Shown in pieces: positions 23,844 to 41,499 of a stretch of DNA of 64,000 nt. Source of the stretch: Pratylenchus scribneri (taxonomy: Eukaryota > Nematoda > Chromadorea > Rhabditida > Pratylenchidae); NCBI GenBank assembly GCA_030063045.1, contig JAQSEB010000020.1, positions 3,162,001-3,226,000 of the forward strand. The letters are read 5' to 3'. Position numbers and translations under genes: made by a program. The notes below the pieces were generated by a model. That model did not search any database, was not told where the DNA came from, and saw only the letters and a list, made by a program, of their open reading frames with translations. Within the stretch, counting starts at the first letter, position 1. The number at the start of each line of letters is the position of its first letter.

Positions 23844-25104
23844 TCAATTGCCGCCGCCACAGCAAGACCGTCGCCCAGTTTGTGCCTCGCTTTCGTTCAA
23901 GTTGATCCCTCGTTCGCGGCCACTTCCGGCCGGTCCACCACCGCCTTCCGTCTTTGGCAGTTTTTTCGCTGAAAATGAGCAAAAAATTTAAACAAAAAAT
24001 GGAAATATTTATTTTTTATGCTAAATTTCCCTTCATTTTTCCTTCTAAAAAACTCAATTTTTATTCAATTTTGATTAAAAAACAGAAATATATACCGATT
24101 GCGAGGAAAATGTCGTTGACATTCATCGATGATTTTGCGGATGTCTCCATGAAAAGTAGGCCATTGTCCTCGGCATATGCCTGTGCCTCCTCATATTCCA
24201 CAACTCTTTTTGCCGCCATATCCGCTTTGTTGCCGGCCAATGCGATCACAATTGTTGGCGATGCTTGACGTTGCAATTCACGCACCCAATTCTTTGCTTT
24301 GGCGAATGATTCCTTAAATAATTATCAATTTTTATGGAAATATGATGTGAAAATTTGGGTTAATTTTTCATCTTTTCGTATAATGATTAACCGAAATGTA
24401 ATGTAATAAATAATGAAAAAAAATATATATCTATTCTTCTTGAGATTTTCTACAATCTTTAGGATTTGAGTCATCTTAAGGTTTCTTGACCATCTTAAGG
24501 TTTTTGGGTCATCTTAAGGTTTTTTGGTTCATCTTAAGGTTTTTGGCCATTTTCAAACCTGATTTGTGATGTCATAAACGACGATGGCGGCCTGTGCACC
24601 TCGATAATACATTGGAGCCAGGGAATGGTACCGTTCTTGGCCGGCGGTGTCCCAAATTTCGAATTTGACGGTGGCCTCGTCCAGGCAAATTGTTTGAGTG
24701 AGGAAAGCGGCGCCGATGGTCGATTCTTGGTATTCGTGGAATTGGCCCTTCACAAATCGCAACACCAACGAAGATTTGCCAACTGCAGATTCGCCAAGCA
24801 GTACAAGCTGTTTGGAAAAATGAATATTATAAGTTTTAGAATGATTTTTTGTTTTTTACATAAATATTTAAAATTCAAATCCTAATCATCAATTTCAATC
24901 TTCAATGTTTCCTATTTGCTTGTTAATAAAGTAAGCTAATACGTTCATCCGGTTTTTTGTGTAAACAATTTTATTGATTGTGGTGAAAGTTTGATGATTA
25001 ATTTTGAATTAATAAACCTTGAATTGACATGTTCTGGTAGGACCACCAGCTCCTGGACCGCCATTGCCGGCACGCTGTGGATTATTGCCAGATCTATTGG
25101 CCAT
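23844..25104 (-). CDS. rab-5: Rab5 small GTPase
   Basis: Four exons give about 215 residues. The GTPase motifs are complete: P-loop GESAVGKSS, effector region [11 protein letters not shown], switch [18 protein letters not shown] and ETSAKS. The switch sequence with [16 protein letters not shown] is diagnostic of Rab5. The last exon (23844-23957) encodes a Gly/Arg-rich tail ending SCCGGGN, with the double cysteine for geranylgeranylation. It directs early-endosome fusion and endocytic traffic from the cytosolic face of the membrane. The start [10 protein letters not shown] precedes a Gly-rich N-terminus. Intron 2 carries a small minisatellite. Confidence 0.95.
24455..24550. repeat. Minisatellite in Rab5 intron 2
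   Basis: Four copies of a roughly 22-bp unit containing CATCTTAAGGTTTTTG, varying by one to three bases, inside the intron between the Rab5 exons. Confidence 0.85.
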
Positions 25105-25980
25105 GTTTGATTTTCAGTCAGATTAATTTGATGGAAAATTGGCCAAAGTTTTTTAAAAACTTTAAATATATATCAAGCTAAATATTTAATTCGTTAAAAT
25201 AGGTTTATGAAAATGAAAATTAAAAAGTTCACTGTTTCAGTTGGGTAGGTTTTAAAGAGAGCTATTTGTGATTTATCAAATTTAAGCGATCACAAATTTG
25301 AGATAAAAAATCGATGGAATTTGGAATATTTGAATAGGTAATAATTAAATTACCTAAATTAAAAATGAATGAAAAATTGATTGGTGTTTGTTAAAAAAAT
25401 ACAGGGAGGGAGAATGGAAGAGACAAAAGATGCTTGCGGCTGATAAAAATATAAAAATGCGGATGACATTGGACCGCGACCCATGGGGGAGGCCGGGGAA
25501 TAAACTTTGAATTCTACCAAACATTGCTGCAGAACCGACCAATAAAATGGTATTATTGACCGGCGAATGGATGGAAGTGCAAAAAGGAGCAACGTCAGCA
25601 GCAAATAAATCCAATAATAAACATTAGAATTAGAGGAGAAAAGCAAGCAACCTTTCCTTTCCATGATAATGGTGGAGATTTTAATAATCAATTTTTTTGA
25701 CACTTGCGGAATTAATTTGACTCATTGCTCATCATCATCATTTCATTGTTTATCATTCATAAATTAAGGAAGGAAGGAAGGAAAAATGGAAGAGAAAGAA
25801 AACCGGTACATGACAAATATTATTTTTCTTATGAGGATCATGAATCAGCAACCAAATGAAATGCAGAAAGAAAAGTGGAAAGATAAGGGAACAAAAAATT
25901 GAGTATTTATGGAATTACTGGCCTAAAAAGTATGAATTTTTGAAATTTTCACCGGCAACAAATTAATTTATTAAAATGGG
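25105..25980. other. Divergent intergenic region between Rab5 and a membrane-protein gene
   Basis: 876 bp between two divergent start codons. A minus-strand open frame at 25359-25703 contains a hydrophobic stretch, but no family was recognised and it overlaps an equally long frame, so it is not called as a gene. It holds an AAGG microsatellite near 25768. Confidence 0.4.
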
Positions 25981-26560
25981 ATGACGGATGCGATGGACAC
26001 GAAATCGCCTCAAATTGTTGGTCGTCTTTTTCGTGGTTGGATGGTCATTGAAATTTTGCAATTATTCGGTTCTTCTTGGTTGATTTTATCGGATCCAGCT
26101 AAATTTCAGACGTCAATATTCGGAAAAGGTTTGATCATTCTTTCACCGATTATTTCAAGATTTTCCAGACTCGAAAAAATGCACTGATCTCCCACTACTT
26201 TTCCATCTAATTTTGCTTGCCAATTCACAACAATTTTTGCTCAAATTCCATCTTCTTTTCCGGCATCAATTTTGCCAACTTCACCAATTTCATTTTTGCT
26301 ATAATTTGGCATTCATTGCTTTTTTACTGCTCGAATTATTTTATTTCCACAATTTCCAAGTCTCATTGCCAACTTTAATTCAACTCATTTGCTGCTCAAT
26401 AACATTGATTGCAACTTTTTCCATTTGGATTCGAATTAAATTCGCCGAAAATGCCGAATTTGAAGGAAAAGAAGGGAAACAAAAAAGAAATCGATTAAAA
26501 GATGAAATATTTATTAATAATAAATTTACATCAAATAATTTGTTGAAAAAATTAAAATAA
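25981..26560 (+). CDS. Small multi-pass membrane protein, possibly Erg28 family
   Basis: Two exons (25981-26128 and 26169-26560) separated by a 40-bp intron join in phase to about 179 residues. Four hydrophobic segments are seen: around MVIEILQLFGSSWLIL, PLLFHLILLA, LAFIAFLLLELFYF and LIQLICCSITLIATF. A Lys/Arg-rich cytosolic tail follows. The start RLFRGWMVIEIL, the spacing to a DPAKF segment, and the LELFYF third span recall Erg28/ERG-28, an ER membrane scaffold of sterol enzymes that in C. elegans helps a potassium channel reach the membrane. The resemblance is weak and rests on topology and scattered residues. The gene is real by its clean splice join; the name is tentative. Confidence 0.6.
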
Positions 26561-26598
26561 AATAAAATGGGGCAATTTTTTGTCAAAATTGTGCATCA

Positions 26599-27712
26599 TT
26601 AATTGGAGCGAAGAAATCGTTGGAATGCATTGTAAGCAGTTTCCAATTCAAATACCATTTGTCGGGCCGTCTCATCCGACAATTCCTCGTGTGCGGCCAT
26701 CCCTTTCAATTTGTCATGCCTAAAATGAATATTTAAATAAATTCGTTCATTAAAATTAAATTTAGACTGACCACATTTTGACTTTCAATTTTGCGTCATG
26801 TTCTTCGGGCAAAGTGCTCATTGCATTGATTGAGACGAATAATTCACTCAAATTTGGGTAAAGCTCATCCGCCGCACGAATGTTCAACTTCAATTGGTCC
26901 AATGAGGTGATGAACAGTTCAACTATGTCCGCAATGCATTTTAGTTGATTGCCCTGAAAAAATATATTGATTTAAAATGAAAAGGGTATTGCGGTTCAAC
27001 GGTTTGTTCTAGACCCAAAAATCATATATCTAATTATATAAAATTAATTCGGCTTAGGTTTAACCAATTTTAAATCAGTTTTGAACAAAAAAAAACCCAT
27101 GAAATGGTTTAAACAGTTTAATACCCTTAACTTTTTAATAAACCATGATAAATTATATACCATTCGATCCGACTTGACGAGATCTATCGATTTCGATTGG
27201 GTATGGGATTTGACAAATCATTAAACCACTAAAACCTATTCGCAGTTTCCAATACTTTTTCGCCAAATTAAATCCAATAAATATTGAAATATTTTTAAAT
27301 GTATGAATGAACCTTATCATCTCGAACTGTGATCGGTCGATCTTCGCGAATTCGGAGCAGGGCGGCCGGGCATTGGATTCGATGTTGGCACACAAAATCG
27401 TCGATGCTTGTCCCAGGCAAAAGGCGAAGGGCAACCTTCCAATAAAATTTTGGGTAAAATAATGTAATTTTGTGGTTTTACTTTGATTTGAACGAGCAAT
27501 TTTGAGCATTCGGCGGTGTATTCATTTGAGGAGACATAGTCGCGGGAATAAACTTTCTCCAAACATTCCAGTGCATTTATCATTGCAAATAATTCGGACA
27601 TATTGTCGATTTGGTCCCTTTCCGCATTGTTTTCATAAAGGCGGACCTGAAGAATTCATTCAACTTTACATTGAATTATTGATTGATTGAAAACCTCTTG
27701 GCTCAAATCCAT
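26599..27712 (-). CDS. vps-28: VPS28, ESCRT-I subunit
   Basis: Five exons give about 200 residues that align along the whole VPS28 family: VRLYENNAERDQIDNMSELF at the N-terminus, YTAECSKLLVQIK, CPAALLRIREDRPITVRDDK, then the C-terminal helical domain with CIADIVELFITSLDQL and ELETAYNAFQRFLRSN at the end. VPS28 joins TSG101 and VPS37 in ESCRT-I on endosomes and links to ESCRT-II for sorting of ubiquitinated cargo. The short first exon MDLSQE (27695-27712) is spliced to the VRLYENN exon. The intron around 26955-27310 contains a decayed foldback element. The Sds3-like gene lies 390 bp upstream on the same strand, so co-transcription is possible. Confidence 0.92.
26985..27285. mobile_element. Degenerate foldback MITE in the VPS28 intron
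   Basis: Shares ACGGTTTGTTCTAGACCC at the left, CTTGACGAGATCTATCGAT in the middle of the right arm, and AAACCACTAAAACC at the right with the element at 3545-3915. The arms still pair, but less well. Confidence 0.65.
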
Positions 27713-28101
27713 GTTATGAGTTTGTTGAAATGGGACGCAAATTAATTCCTAAAAATAAATTAAAATTTGTTGAATTAATTAAATTGACCAAAATATGGGC
27801 AAAAAAGCAAATTTATTGGAACAAAAATTGTAGAATATTTTCTCATTTTTATTTGTGAAAAAAACACAGAAGAGATTGGATTTTTGGTATTTGGTTGAGT
27901 AGATTTGTCCAATAAAAAATACTTATTGAGGAATATTTTTGGTATATTTTTGGTGGTGCATTGAAATATTCAATATTTTGTACAGATAAAAAAATGTCTG
28001 TGATAATTATTTGAATATTTATGGAAAAAAAAACAAATATAATTTGAACTTCATTTGGAATTTAATTCATTTGAATTTATTATTTCTTTCAGTCTCCTCT
28101 T
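27713..28101. other. Intergenic spacer between the Sds3-like and VPS28 genes
   Basis: 389 bp, AT-rich, holding the 3' end of the upstream gene and the leader of VPS28. No gene seen. The size is compatible with a nematode operon spacer, but no diagnostic element was recognised. Confidence 0.4.
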
Positions 28102-29178
28102 TCAAAACAATTCCAAATCCTCTTGAATGGATTTGTCCGGCAATTTTGCGATCACTACCGGAACATTCTTCCACAATTTGAGTCTGCCACCATTCCTTCC
28201 GATGCCATTTTCCTCTTCCTCTTCTTCTTCCTCCTCTTCTATGGGTGCTTTCCTTTTCCTTCTGCCATTTTCGGCTTTCCCATTTTCCTTGGCATTTTTG
28301 TTGGTTGTTGGCCTCTCCAATTGAAATTTGGCAATTTTCGATGCATTCCCAGTTGGATTGGTGGATGAAGTGGCGGACAAATGTTCCGAAAGATTTGCTA
28401 CAAAATTAGTAAATAAATTAAATTCTAATTAATATTAGATTTTAAAACCTTCCAATCGGCGTTCCTCCTCGTCGATGGCCTTCAATTTTTCCTCAATCTG
28501 ATCACCAATTTGTCTTTTCACTTGCATTTTTTCCCACTCAAAATTATCCCGAACAATTTGGCGTTGACCTTCCTGCCTTCTGGCTAACATTTCCATTCGA
28601 ATTTTTCGATTTGATTGAATTGACTAAAATTAAATTATTAATCACAAAATAATAAAATTTTCCAAAACCTTTCTTCGGACATCGAATTCCGCATCCAATT
28701 GTTGCTTTCTCCTCTGGAAAATGTCGCATCGACGATTGAGAATGGCCTCTTGGAACTTGTCAAACTTAAATTTAAAAAGATTTTAGTAACTTTTGTGAAA
28801 ATATTTTGATTTGATCGATTAAAAGCGAAAAGATGTGAATTAATTATTTTAACTTTATTCTTTTAGCGTCATTTTTTTTCTCTGGATTCTTCCAAAATTT
28901 ATTCAAGTTAGAATTCTTTTTATCTAAAAACTAACCAAATCTTGTTTCGCTTTGTGACATTTGGGTTTCAGCTTTTCAAAGCGGCTTTCCTTCTGCAAAA
29001 CCCTCATCAAGCATTCTTCCCGTTTTCGTTCATTTTCATCCGAATTTTGCATTTGTTTGGCGATGGTCTGCGTCGATTGTTGTTCAACATTATTTGAGGA
29101 ATTTGAAATTGAAATGTTGCTTGGTGGATTTGTTGAGCTACTGGTTGATGGAATTAAGCTTTCATCAATCATCATCAT
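28102..29178 (-). CDS. Sds3/BRMS1-like coiled-coil protein
   Basis: Four exons give about 290 residues. A Ser/Asn-rich N-terminus leads into a long charged helix (KFDKFQEAILNRR, then DNFEWEKMQVKRQIGDQIEE and KLKAIDEEERR). This recalls the Sds3-like domain of BRMS1, BRMS1L and SUDS3, subunits of the Sin3-histone deacetylase complex. The end KLPDKSIQEDLELF resembles the family's short C-terminal motif before its last domain. A Lys/Arg-rich, likely nuclear-localising segment and a run of about ten Glu residues lie in between. The match is by pattern only and other coiled-coil families are possible. Confidence 0.55.
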
Positions 29179-29569
29179 TTTGTTGAATGAATATTATCAA
29201 ATCTCTGGAATAGTTTTTAATTATAATTCCGTATCGGTCAAGAAAAGGGTAAAAAATAAATAAAATTAATTTATCTATAAAATTTAGTAGAAAAATAATT
29301 TAGCCAATTTAATAATATTTTATTTTTGCGCTACTCGATTCGGTGAATTTTCAAGCCCAAGCTAGTTAATAATTTTCCAAAATCATTTTTTTTGCGAAGA
29401 CAAAAAACAATCGATTTTAGAACTTGATGAGAGGATGCGAAAATTTGCATCATCCTTCGTCTTTCCATTCCTTCCTCATATTTATGTCGAAAATATTTCA
29501 TCATTCATAAAATTTTATTAAATTAAGCCGCGCCTTAAAATTAATTCGCTTATTTTTTTTTTGCATTAA
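29179..29569. other. Intergenic, upstream of the Sds3-like gene
   Basis: About 390 bp of AT-rich sequence between the Sds3-like start and a DNA transposon; it should contain the promoter of the Sds3-like gene. Nothing else recognised. Confidence 0.4.
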
Positions 29570-30592
29570 CCCCTCGGTCACAATGGGGCGTTTTCCGTTC
29601 TCCGCGACGGAAAACTATGTCACATTACAGCGGAAAACGCCGACCTTTTTTTCCGTCGAGCGGAAAAACGCTTTCCGCCGCGTTTTCTCTATTGACCACC
29701 CCAGCAGAAACGTCGAGCGTTTTCGGTCGAACGGAAAAAAGCTTTCCGCCCAGCGTTTTTTTATTGTGACCATTCTAGCGGAATGAGACAGCGGAAAAAC
29801 GCCCGACGTTTTTCCGCCGATCGGGTTTTCCGCTGATGCTGGTCACAGTGGAGCGATTTTGGCCTTTTTTTCCGTCGAACCGAAAACGCCGGCAATTCAA
29901 ATAATTTGAATTTTTCCGTCCTCCGCCGAGCGGAATTCCTTGTATTTTGCCCAAAAACCCTCGACTAGACATTTTTAAAAATAAATAAAAAATATTAAAA
30001 AATTTTATAAGCTTTCCAAATTGATCCTATCCTATGTAAAAAACTCTGCTCTATTCAATGATATAAGAATTTATTTATTTGGATGAGGAAAAAGATTATT
30101 TATGAAGATGCAAAATATAAATCATATAAATTTTTTATATTTTCATTTGATTTTTATATCATTAAAAAGAGGAAATTTTTCTGATTAAGATATACCTGAT
30201 TTTAGATTTTTATTAAATTTTTGAAATTTTAAAATAATTTTTAAAAATAAATTTAATTTTAAATTGAAAGAGCGGAAAAACTCTCAAATTTTATTGTGAC
30301 CACTTCGGCGTTTTGCGACGACGGAATTGCATTCGATTTCCGTTCGGCGTTTTCCTGAAAATCTGAGTGGTCACATAAAACGGAATTCCGCATTCCGTCG
30401 CCGAAAAAAATTCCGTCCTATTTTGTGGTCACAATGATTTAGGAGGAAATTGGTTATGTGACCACAAAATGGGCGGAAATTTTTTGTCGGCGACGGAATG
30501 AAAAATTCCGTTTTATGTGACCAACACTCGGCGGAATGCCAAAACGCTCTCCGCTCTCCGCGGCAGACAAACGCCCCATTGTGACCGAGGGG
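29570..30592. mobile_element. 1,023-bp non-autonomous DNA transposon, copy 1
   Basis: Terminal inverted repeats CCCCTCGGTCACAATGGGGC and the complement at the right end; 3-bp target duplication TAA at 29567-29569 and 30593-30595. Both end regions are full of CGGAAAACG-type inverted motifs, and the AT-rich middle has no coding capacity. The copy at 58266-59288 has the same length and orientation and is nearly identical. The 3-bp duplication fits a PIF/Harbinger-type mechanism, but the ends differ from the autonomous element at 14410. It ends only 65 bp before the Asp-tRNA synthetase start. Confidence 0.92.
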
Positions 30593-30657
30593 TAAAACAA
30601 ATAATTTTCTAAAAATTCATTCACAGATCAAATCAATAAATTTATTAGCCTTATAAA

Positions 30658-33035
30658 ATGGCCGAACAACAACAAGCAGCAGCAGAAGATGTCTCAGCCG
30701 GTAATTATGGTTCCTATGGACTGGTTCAATCCTCGGAAAAACGCGAAGATGTGCAATTTGTTGAGATTGGCAAAATTGATGCCAAAATGGATGGACTTCA
30801 GGTATAACAAACAAATGCGATTTGAAATAAATTTGAGTTTTGAAGGTTTGGATTCGAGGTCGATTGCATGATTCACGCGGAAAAGGCAAAAATTGTTTTG
30901 CCTGTATTCGTCAACGAATTCACAGTGTTCAAGGAGTAATGTTTGTTGGGCCAGAAATCAGCAAACAATTCGTCAAATTTACCCAAAACATTTCAAAGGT
31001 TTATAAAAACGAATTTTATTAATTTATTCTGAATTTTTAAAGGAATCAATTGTGGATGTTTTCGGCACTGTGGCCAAAACACCTTCGCCCGTTTCGAGTT
31101 GCAGCCAAAGTGATGTGGAAATTCGAATACAAAAATTGTTCATCGTTTCGGCCGCCGAACCCCGACTTCCCCTACAAATTGAGGATGCGTCTAGGCCAGA
31201 GCAAAATCAGGACGAGGGATTGGCCGTGGTCAAGTTGGACACTCGACTTGATAATAGGTCGGTCAAATTTCTTAAAAAATGAAAAAATATATTCATTTTA
31301 GGGTGCTTGATTTGCGCACTCCAACCAGCCAAGCAATATTTCGGGTGCAGGCCGGCATTTGCGACACATTTCGTTCGGCACTGTCCAAAAGGGGTTTCAC
31401 CGAAATTCATACGCCCAAAATTATTTCGGCAGCCAGCGAAGGAGGCGCCAACGTGTTTGAGGTTATTTCCGAAATTATTAATTAATTTGATTTAAAATTA
31501 TTTCAATTTTTTAGGTCAGCTATTTCAAGGGATCAGCCTATTTGGCCCAATCGCCGCAATTGTACAAACAAATGGCCATTGCCGGCGATTTTGACCGTGT
31601 GTTCACGGTTGGTGCCGTTTTTCGTGCCGAAGACAGTAACACCCACCGACATTTGACCGAATTTGTGGGACTTGACCTGGAAATGGCCTTCAAATTTCAT
31701 TACCATGAGGTTGGAAGGGAATAAATTATAAAATAACCCAATTAATTTTAGGTGATGAACACAATTGCCGAAATGCTCATTGAACTGTTCAAAACACTCC
31801 AGTCGGAATATTCAACCGAAATTGAGACAATTCGCCGCCAATATCCCAGCGAACCATTCCTCTACACGGAAAAACCACTCATTTTGCAGTTTAGTCCAAA
31901 ATTCAAATATCAAAATTATTAATTTATTTACCCTAAAGATATCCTCAAGCGGTGACAATGTTGCGCGAGGCCGGTGTTGAACAAGGCGATGAAGAGGTTA
32001 AAATTAGGGGGGAGCGACCCAAATTGGCACCGCTTATCATAATTAATCAAGTTTTGAACCAATTTTGGATGATTTTAATATCAAATAAAAGAGAAGAGTT
32101 TTGGCTATCAAATAATAATAATTTTATTTAAATTGGTTCAGAAATGATTGAGTTTTGGTCAAAAAACCACTGGAAAATTTTGCTAAATCATGGTAAAGGT
32201 CATTTTTAATGGTTTTTTTGGACAAAACTTCATCATTACTGAAACAAATTTTATTATTTGATAACAAAATCATTAAAACTAGTTCAGTCCTTGATGAGTT
32301 ATTTTAAACGGTTCCAAGATACTTCCAAATCCTTTGGTTTTTGACAAATTTTTTGCAGGATTTGAGCACTCCAAATGAAAAATTGTTGGGCCGAATTGTG
32401 CGAGAACGCCATCAAACCGATTTTTACGTGCTCGACAAATTCCCACTTGCCGTTCGTCCATTCTACACAATGCCGGATCCCAAGGATGGCAAATACTCGA
32501 ACAGCTATGATATGTTCATGAGAGGTAGGCCAAAAATAAATGAAATATTTTTCAAAATTGGCACATTCGGGTTTGGACTGAATTTGGCGGATTTCTCCAT
32601 TTAGTCCTTTTGTGAATGTGCAAAATCAATTTTTGGATTAACTCAAAAATATGTCTTAAATTTATTGGCTTAAAAAATTTTGGCTTTATCCAAACAATTA
32701 AAAATAAAAATATTTTTAAAATTAATTTCGCCATTTTTGTAGGTGAGGAAATCCTGTCCGGCGCCCAACGTGTCCATGACCCTGCACTTTTGACGGAACG
32801 AGCAAAGTTGCACAATATTGATTTGGAAAAGATCAAAGCCTACGTGGACGCATTCAAATATGGCTGCCCACCGCATGCCGGCGGAGGAATTGGTTCATTT
32901 TCACATTTTTGGGAATTATTCAGAAAATATTTTGTTTTTAAGGACTTGAACGCGTCACAATGCTTTTCCTGGGCCTCGGAAATGTTCGACTTTCTTCCCT
33001 TTTCCCACGTGACCCAAAACGAATTACACCGTAAA
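30658..33035 (+). CDS. dars-1: Cytosolic aspartyl-tRNA synthetase
   Basis: About ten exons give roughly 500 residues, the size of animal DARS1. An N-terminal extension ([15 protein letters not shown]) is followed by the OB-fold anticodon-binding domain ([18 protein letters not shown]). The class II catalytic core has motif 1 (around [18 protein letters not shown]), motif 2 ([15 protein letters not shown]) and motif 3 ([20 protein letters not shown]). The final motif is made by a splice at 32891/32941, which keeps the frame to the end ...[10 protein letters not shown]. It attaches Asp to tRNA-Asp in the cytosol. The 362-bp intron at 31997-32358 contains a foldback repeat. The start is the first in-frame ATG, 65 bp after the transposon. 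Confidence 0.95.
32041..32300. repeat. Foldback inverted repeat in an Asp-tRNA synthetase intron
   Basis: Left arm (about 32041-32165) and right arm (about 32200-32300) are inverted copies. The segment with TATCAAATAATAATAATTTT and TCAGAAATGATTGAGTTTTG in the left arm matches the complement of the right arm with few gaps. It is a MITE-like hairpin with no coding content, not clearly related to the 3545-3915 family. Confidence 0.65.
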
Positions 33036-33342
33036 TTGAGGAATTGAACGAATTCAAAAGGATCGAAAATATTAAGTTTGTTAAGCTGATGAATTGTTTT
33101 TACTTCTTTTATGATAAATTGAATGTTTTTTTTTAAAATTTGATAAAAAATGAACTGAATTTTCCCTAATTTGTTAATAGAGTCCCAAAATTTTCCCATT
33201 TAAAAACTGTAAAATTTATCAAATTCTGTGTTGTACTGTGTTAATTTAATATAAAGAAAAAATCGTGAAAAAAACCAAAAAATAAATGAGGAAAATGAGG
33301 ACAATGAGATACAATAAAAAATAATTTATTTCTCTTCTTTCT
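33036..33342. other. Convergent spacer between Asp-tRNA synthetase and RNA helicase A
   Basis: 307 bp of AT-rich sequence containing the two 3' ends. No gene seen. Confidence 0.5.
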
Positions 33343-39671
<6,329 letters not shown>

Positions 39672-39949
39672 TTTTTAAAGTATTGTTTGTTTTCTGTAAA
39701 TAAATTTTCATGAGTCGAGTCTCGAGTTTTGTTTTTTACAAAATTCACTATCATTCATCATCATCATCATATTATAATTTATATATAACCAGTCCCTTCG
39801 GGACTGCTTTAGCGGTTTAGACTGGGCGAAATGTAATAAAATATTTTTGAAAGCGCGGGGCGCTTTAAGGACCCCTAGCACGCTCTTTGAAAATGTTTGG
39901 ATCTTGTGGAGAATAGAGTTCGATGCGCTGGCCTTTTGGATATTCCCTC

Positions 39950-41480
39950 AAGGCTCGCTTCGCTCGTCTTTGGACTACGGTTATCATTTGGTCAGTTCAT
40001 CGGGGCTCGCTTCGCTCGCCGGAGGGCCTTTTCAATCCGTTCAGCTCGCTCCGCTCGCCATCGGACATGTACAGCTCGCTTCGCTCGCCGGAGGGCCCGC
40101 AGGCCTGTTCAATCCGTTCAGCTCGCTCCGCTCGCGGGCCGGCCTGTTCTTGTTCAGCTCGCTCCGCTCGCCTCCGGACATGTACGGCTTGCTTCGCTCG
40201 CCGGAGGGCCCGCCGGCCTGTTTAACCCGTTCAGCTCGCTCCGCTCGCCGGCCGGCCTGTTCTTGTTCAGCTCGCTCCGCTCGCCTCCGGACATGTATGG
40301 CTCGCTTCATCGCCCGAGTGCCTGTTTAATCCTTTCAGCTCGCTCCGCTCGCCTCCGGACATGTACGGCTCGCTTCGCTCGCCGGAGGGCCTGTTTAATC
40401 CTTTCAGCTCGCTCCGCTCGCCTCCGGACATGTATGGCTCGCTTCATCGCCCGAGTGCCTGTTTAATCCTTTCAGCTCGCTCCGCTCGCCTCCGGACATG
40501 TACGGCTCGCTTCGCTCGCCGGAGGGCCTGTTTAATCCTTTCAGCTCGCTCCGCTCGCCTCCGGACATGTACGGCTCGCTTCGCTCGCCGGAGGGCCTGT
40601 TTTATCCTTTCAGCTCGCTCCGCTCGCCTCCGGACATGTACGGCTCGCTTCGCTCGCCGGAGGGCCTGTTTAATCCTTTCAGCTCGCTCCGCTCGCCTCC
40701 GGACATGTATGGCTCGCTTCGCTCGCCGAAGGGCCTGTTTAATCCTTTCAGCTCGCTCCGCTCGCCTCCGGACATGTATGGCTCGCTTCGCTCGCCGGAG
40801 GGCCTGTTTAATCCTTTCAGCTCGCTCCGCTCGCCTCCGGACATGTATGGCTCGCTTCGCTCGCCGGAGGGCCTGTTTAATCCTTTCAGCTCGCTCCGCT
40901 CGCCTCCGGACATGTATGGCTCGCTTCGCTCGCCGGAGGGCCTGTTTAATCCTTTCAGCTCGCTCCGCTCGCCTCCGGACATGTATGGCTCGCTTCATCG
41001 CCCGAGTGCCTGTTTAATCCTTTCAGCTCGCTCCGCTCGCCTCCGGACATGTACGGCTCGCTTCGCTCGCCGGAGGGCCTGTTTAATCCTTTCAGCTCGC
41101 TCCGCTCGCCTCCGGACATGTATGGCTCGCTTCGCTCGCCGGAGGGCCTGTTTAATCCTTTCAGCTCGCTCCGCTCGCCTCCGGACATGTACGGCTCGCT
41201 TCGCTCGCCGGAGGGCCCGCCGGCCTGTTTAACCCGTTGAGCTCGCTCCGCTCGCCGGCCGGCCTCTTGTTCAGCTCGCTCCGCTCGTCTCCGGACATGT
41301 ATGGCTCGCTTCGCTCGCCGGAGGGCCCGCCGGCCCCTCGACGGAGGGCCCGCCGGCCTATTCAACCATTTAGCTCGCTCCGCTCGCCTCCGGACATGTA
41401 CGGCTCGCTTCGCTCGCCGGAGGGTCTGTTCAACCCGTTCGGCTCACTCCGATCGCTTCCAAACATATGCAGCTCGCTTC
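39950..41480. repeat. 69-bp repeat array in unit 1 (same at 43529-45059)
   Basis: The period of 69 bp contains CTCGCTCCGCTCGCCTCCGG and GGCTCGCTTCGCTCGCCGGA. The central copies (40320-41220) are nearly perfect; the flanks are variants with CCCGCCGGCCTG inserts. Because 69 is a multiple of three, 23-residue repeat frames (MYGSLRSPEGLFNPFSSL...) are open in several frames. Confidence 0.95.
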
Positions 41481-41499
41481 GCTCGCCCCAAAATATTTA

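Noticed and set aside
25359..25703. Minus-strand frame with hydrophobic segments left of the Erg28-like gene
   Set aside because: Overlapped by another equally good frame, no family match, AT-rich composition; could be a short membrane protein, but support is too thin.
29583..29972. Small frames at both ends of the 1,023-bp transposon (also 58279-58668)
   Set aside because: Inverted-repeat sequence without a domain; the element is non-autonomous.
40361..41232. Long open frames with 23-residue repeats (218-244 codons, both strands, repeated in copy 2)
   Set aside because: They follow from a 69-bp satellite period, are open in several frames at once, lack a promoter or splice context and match no family.
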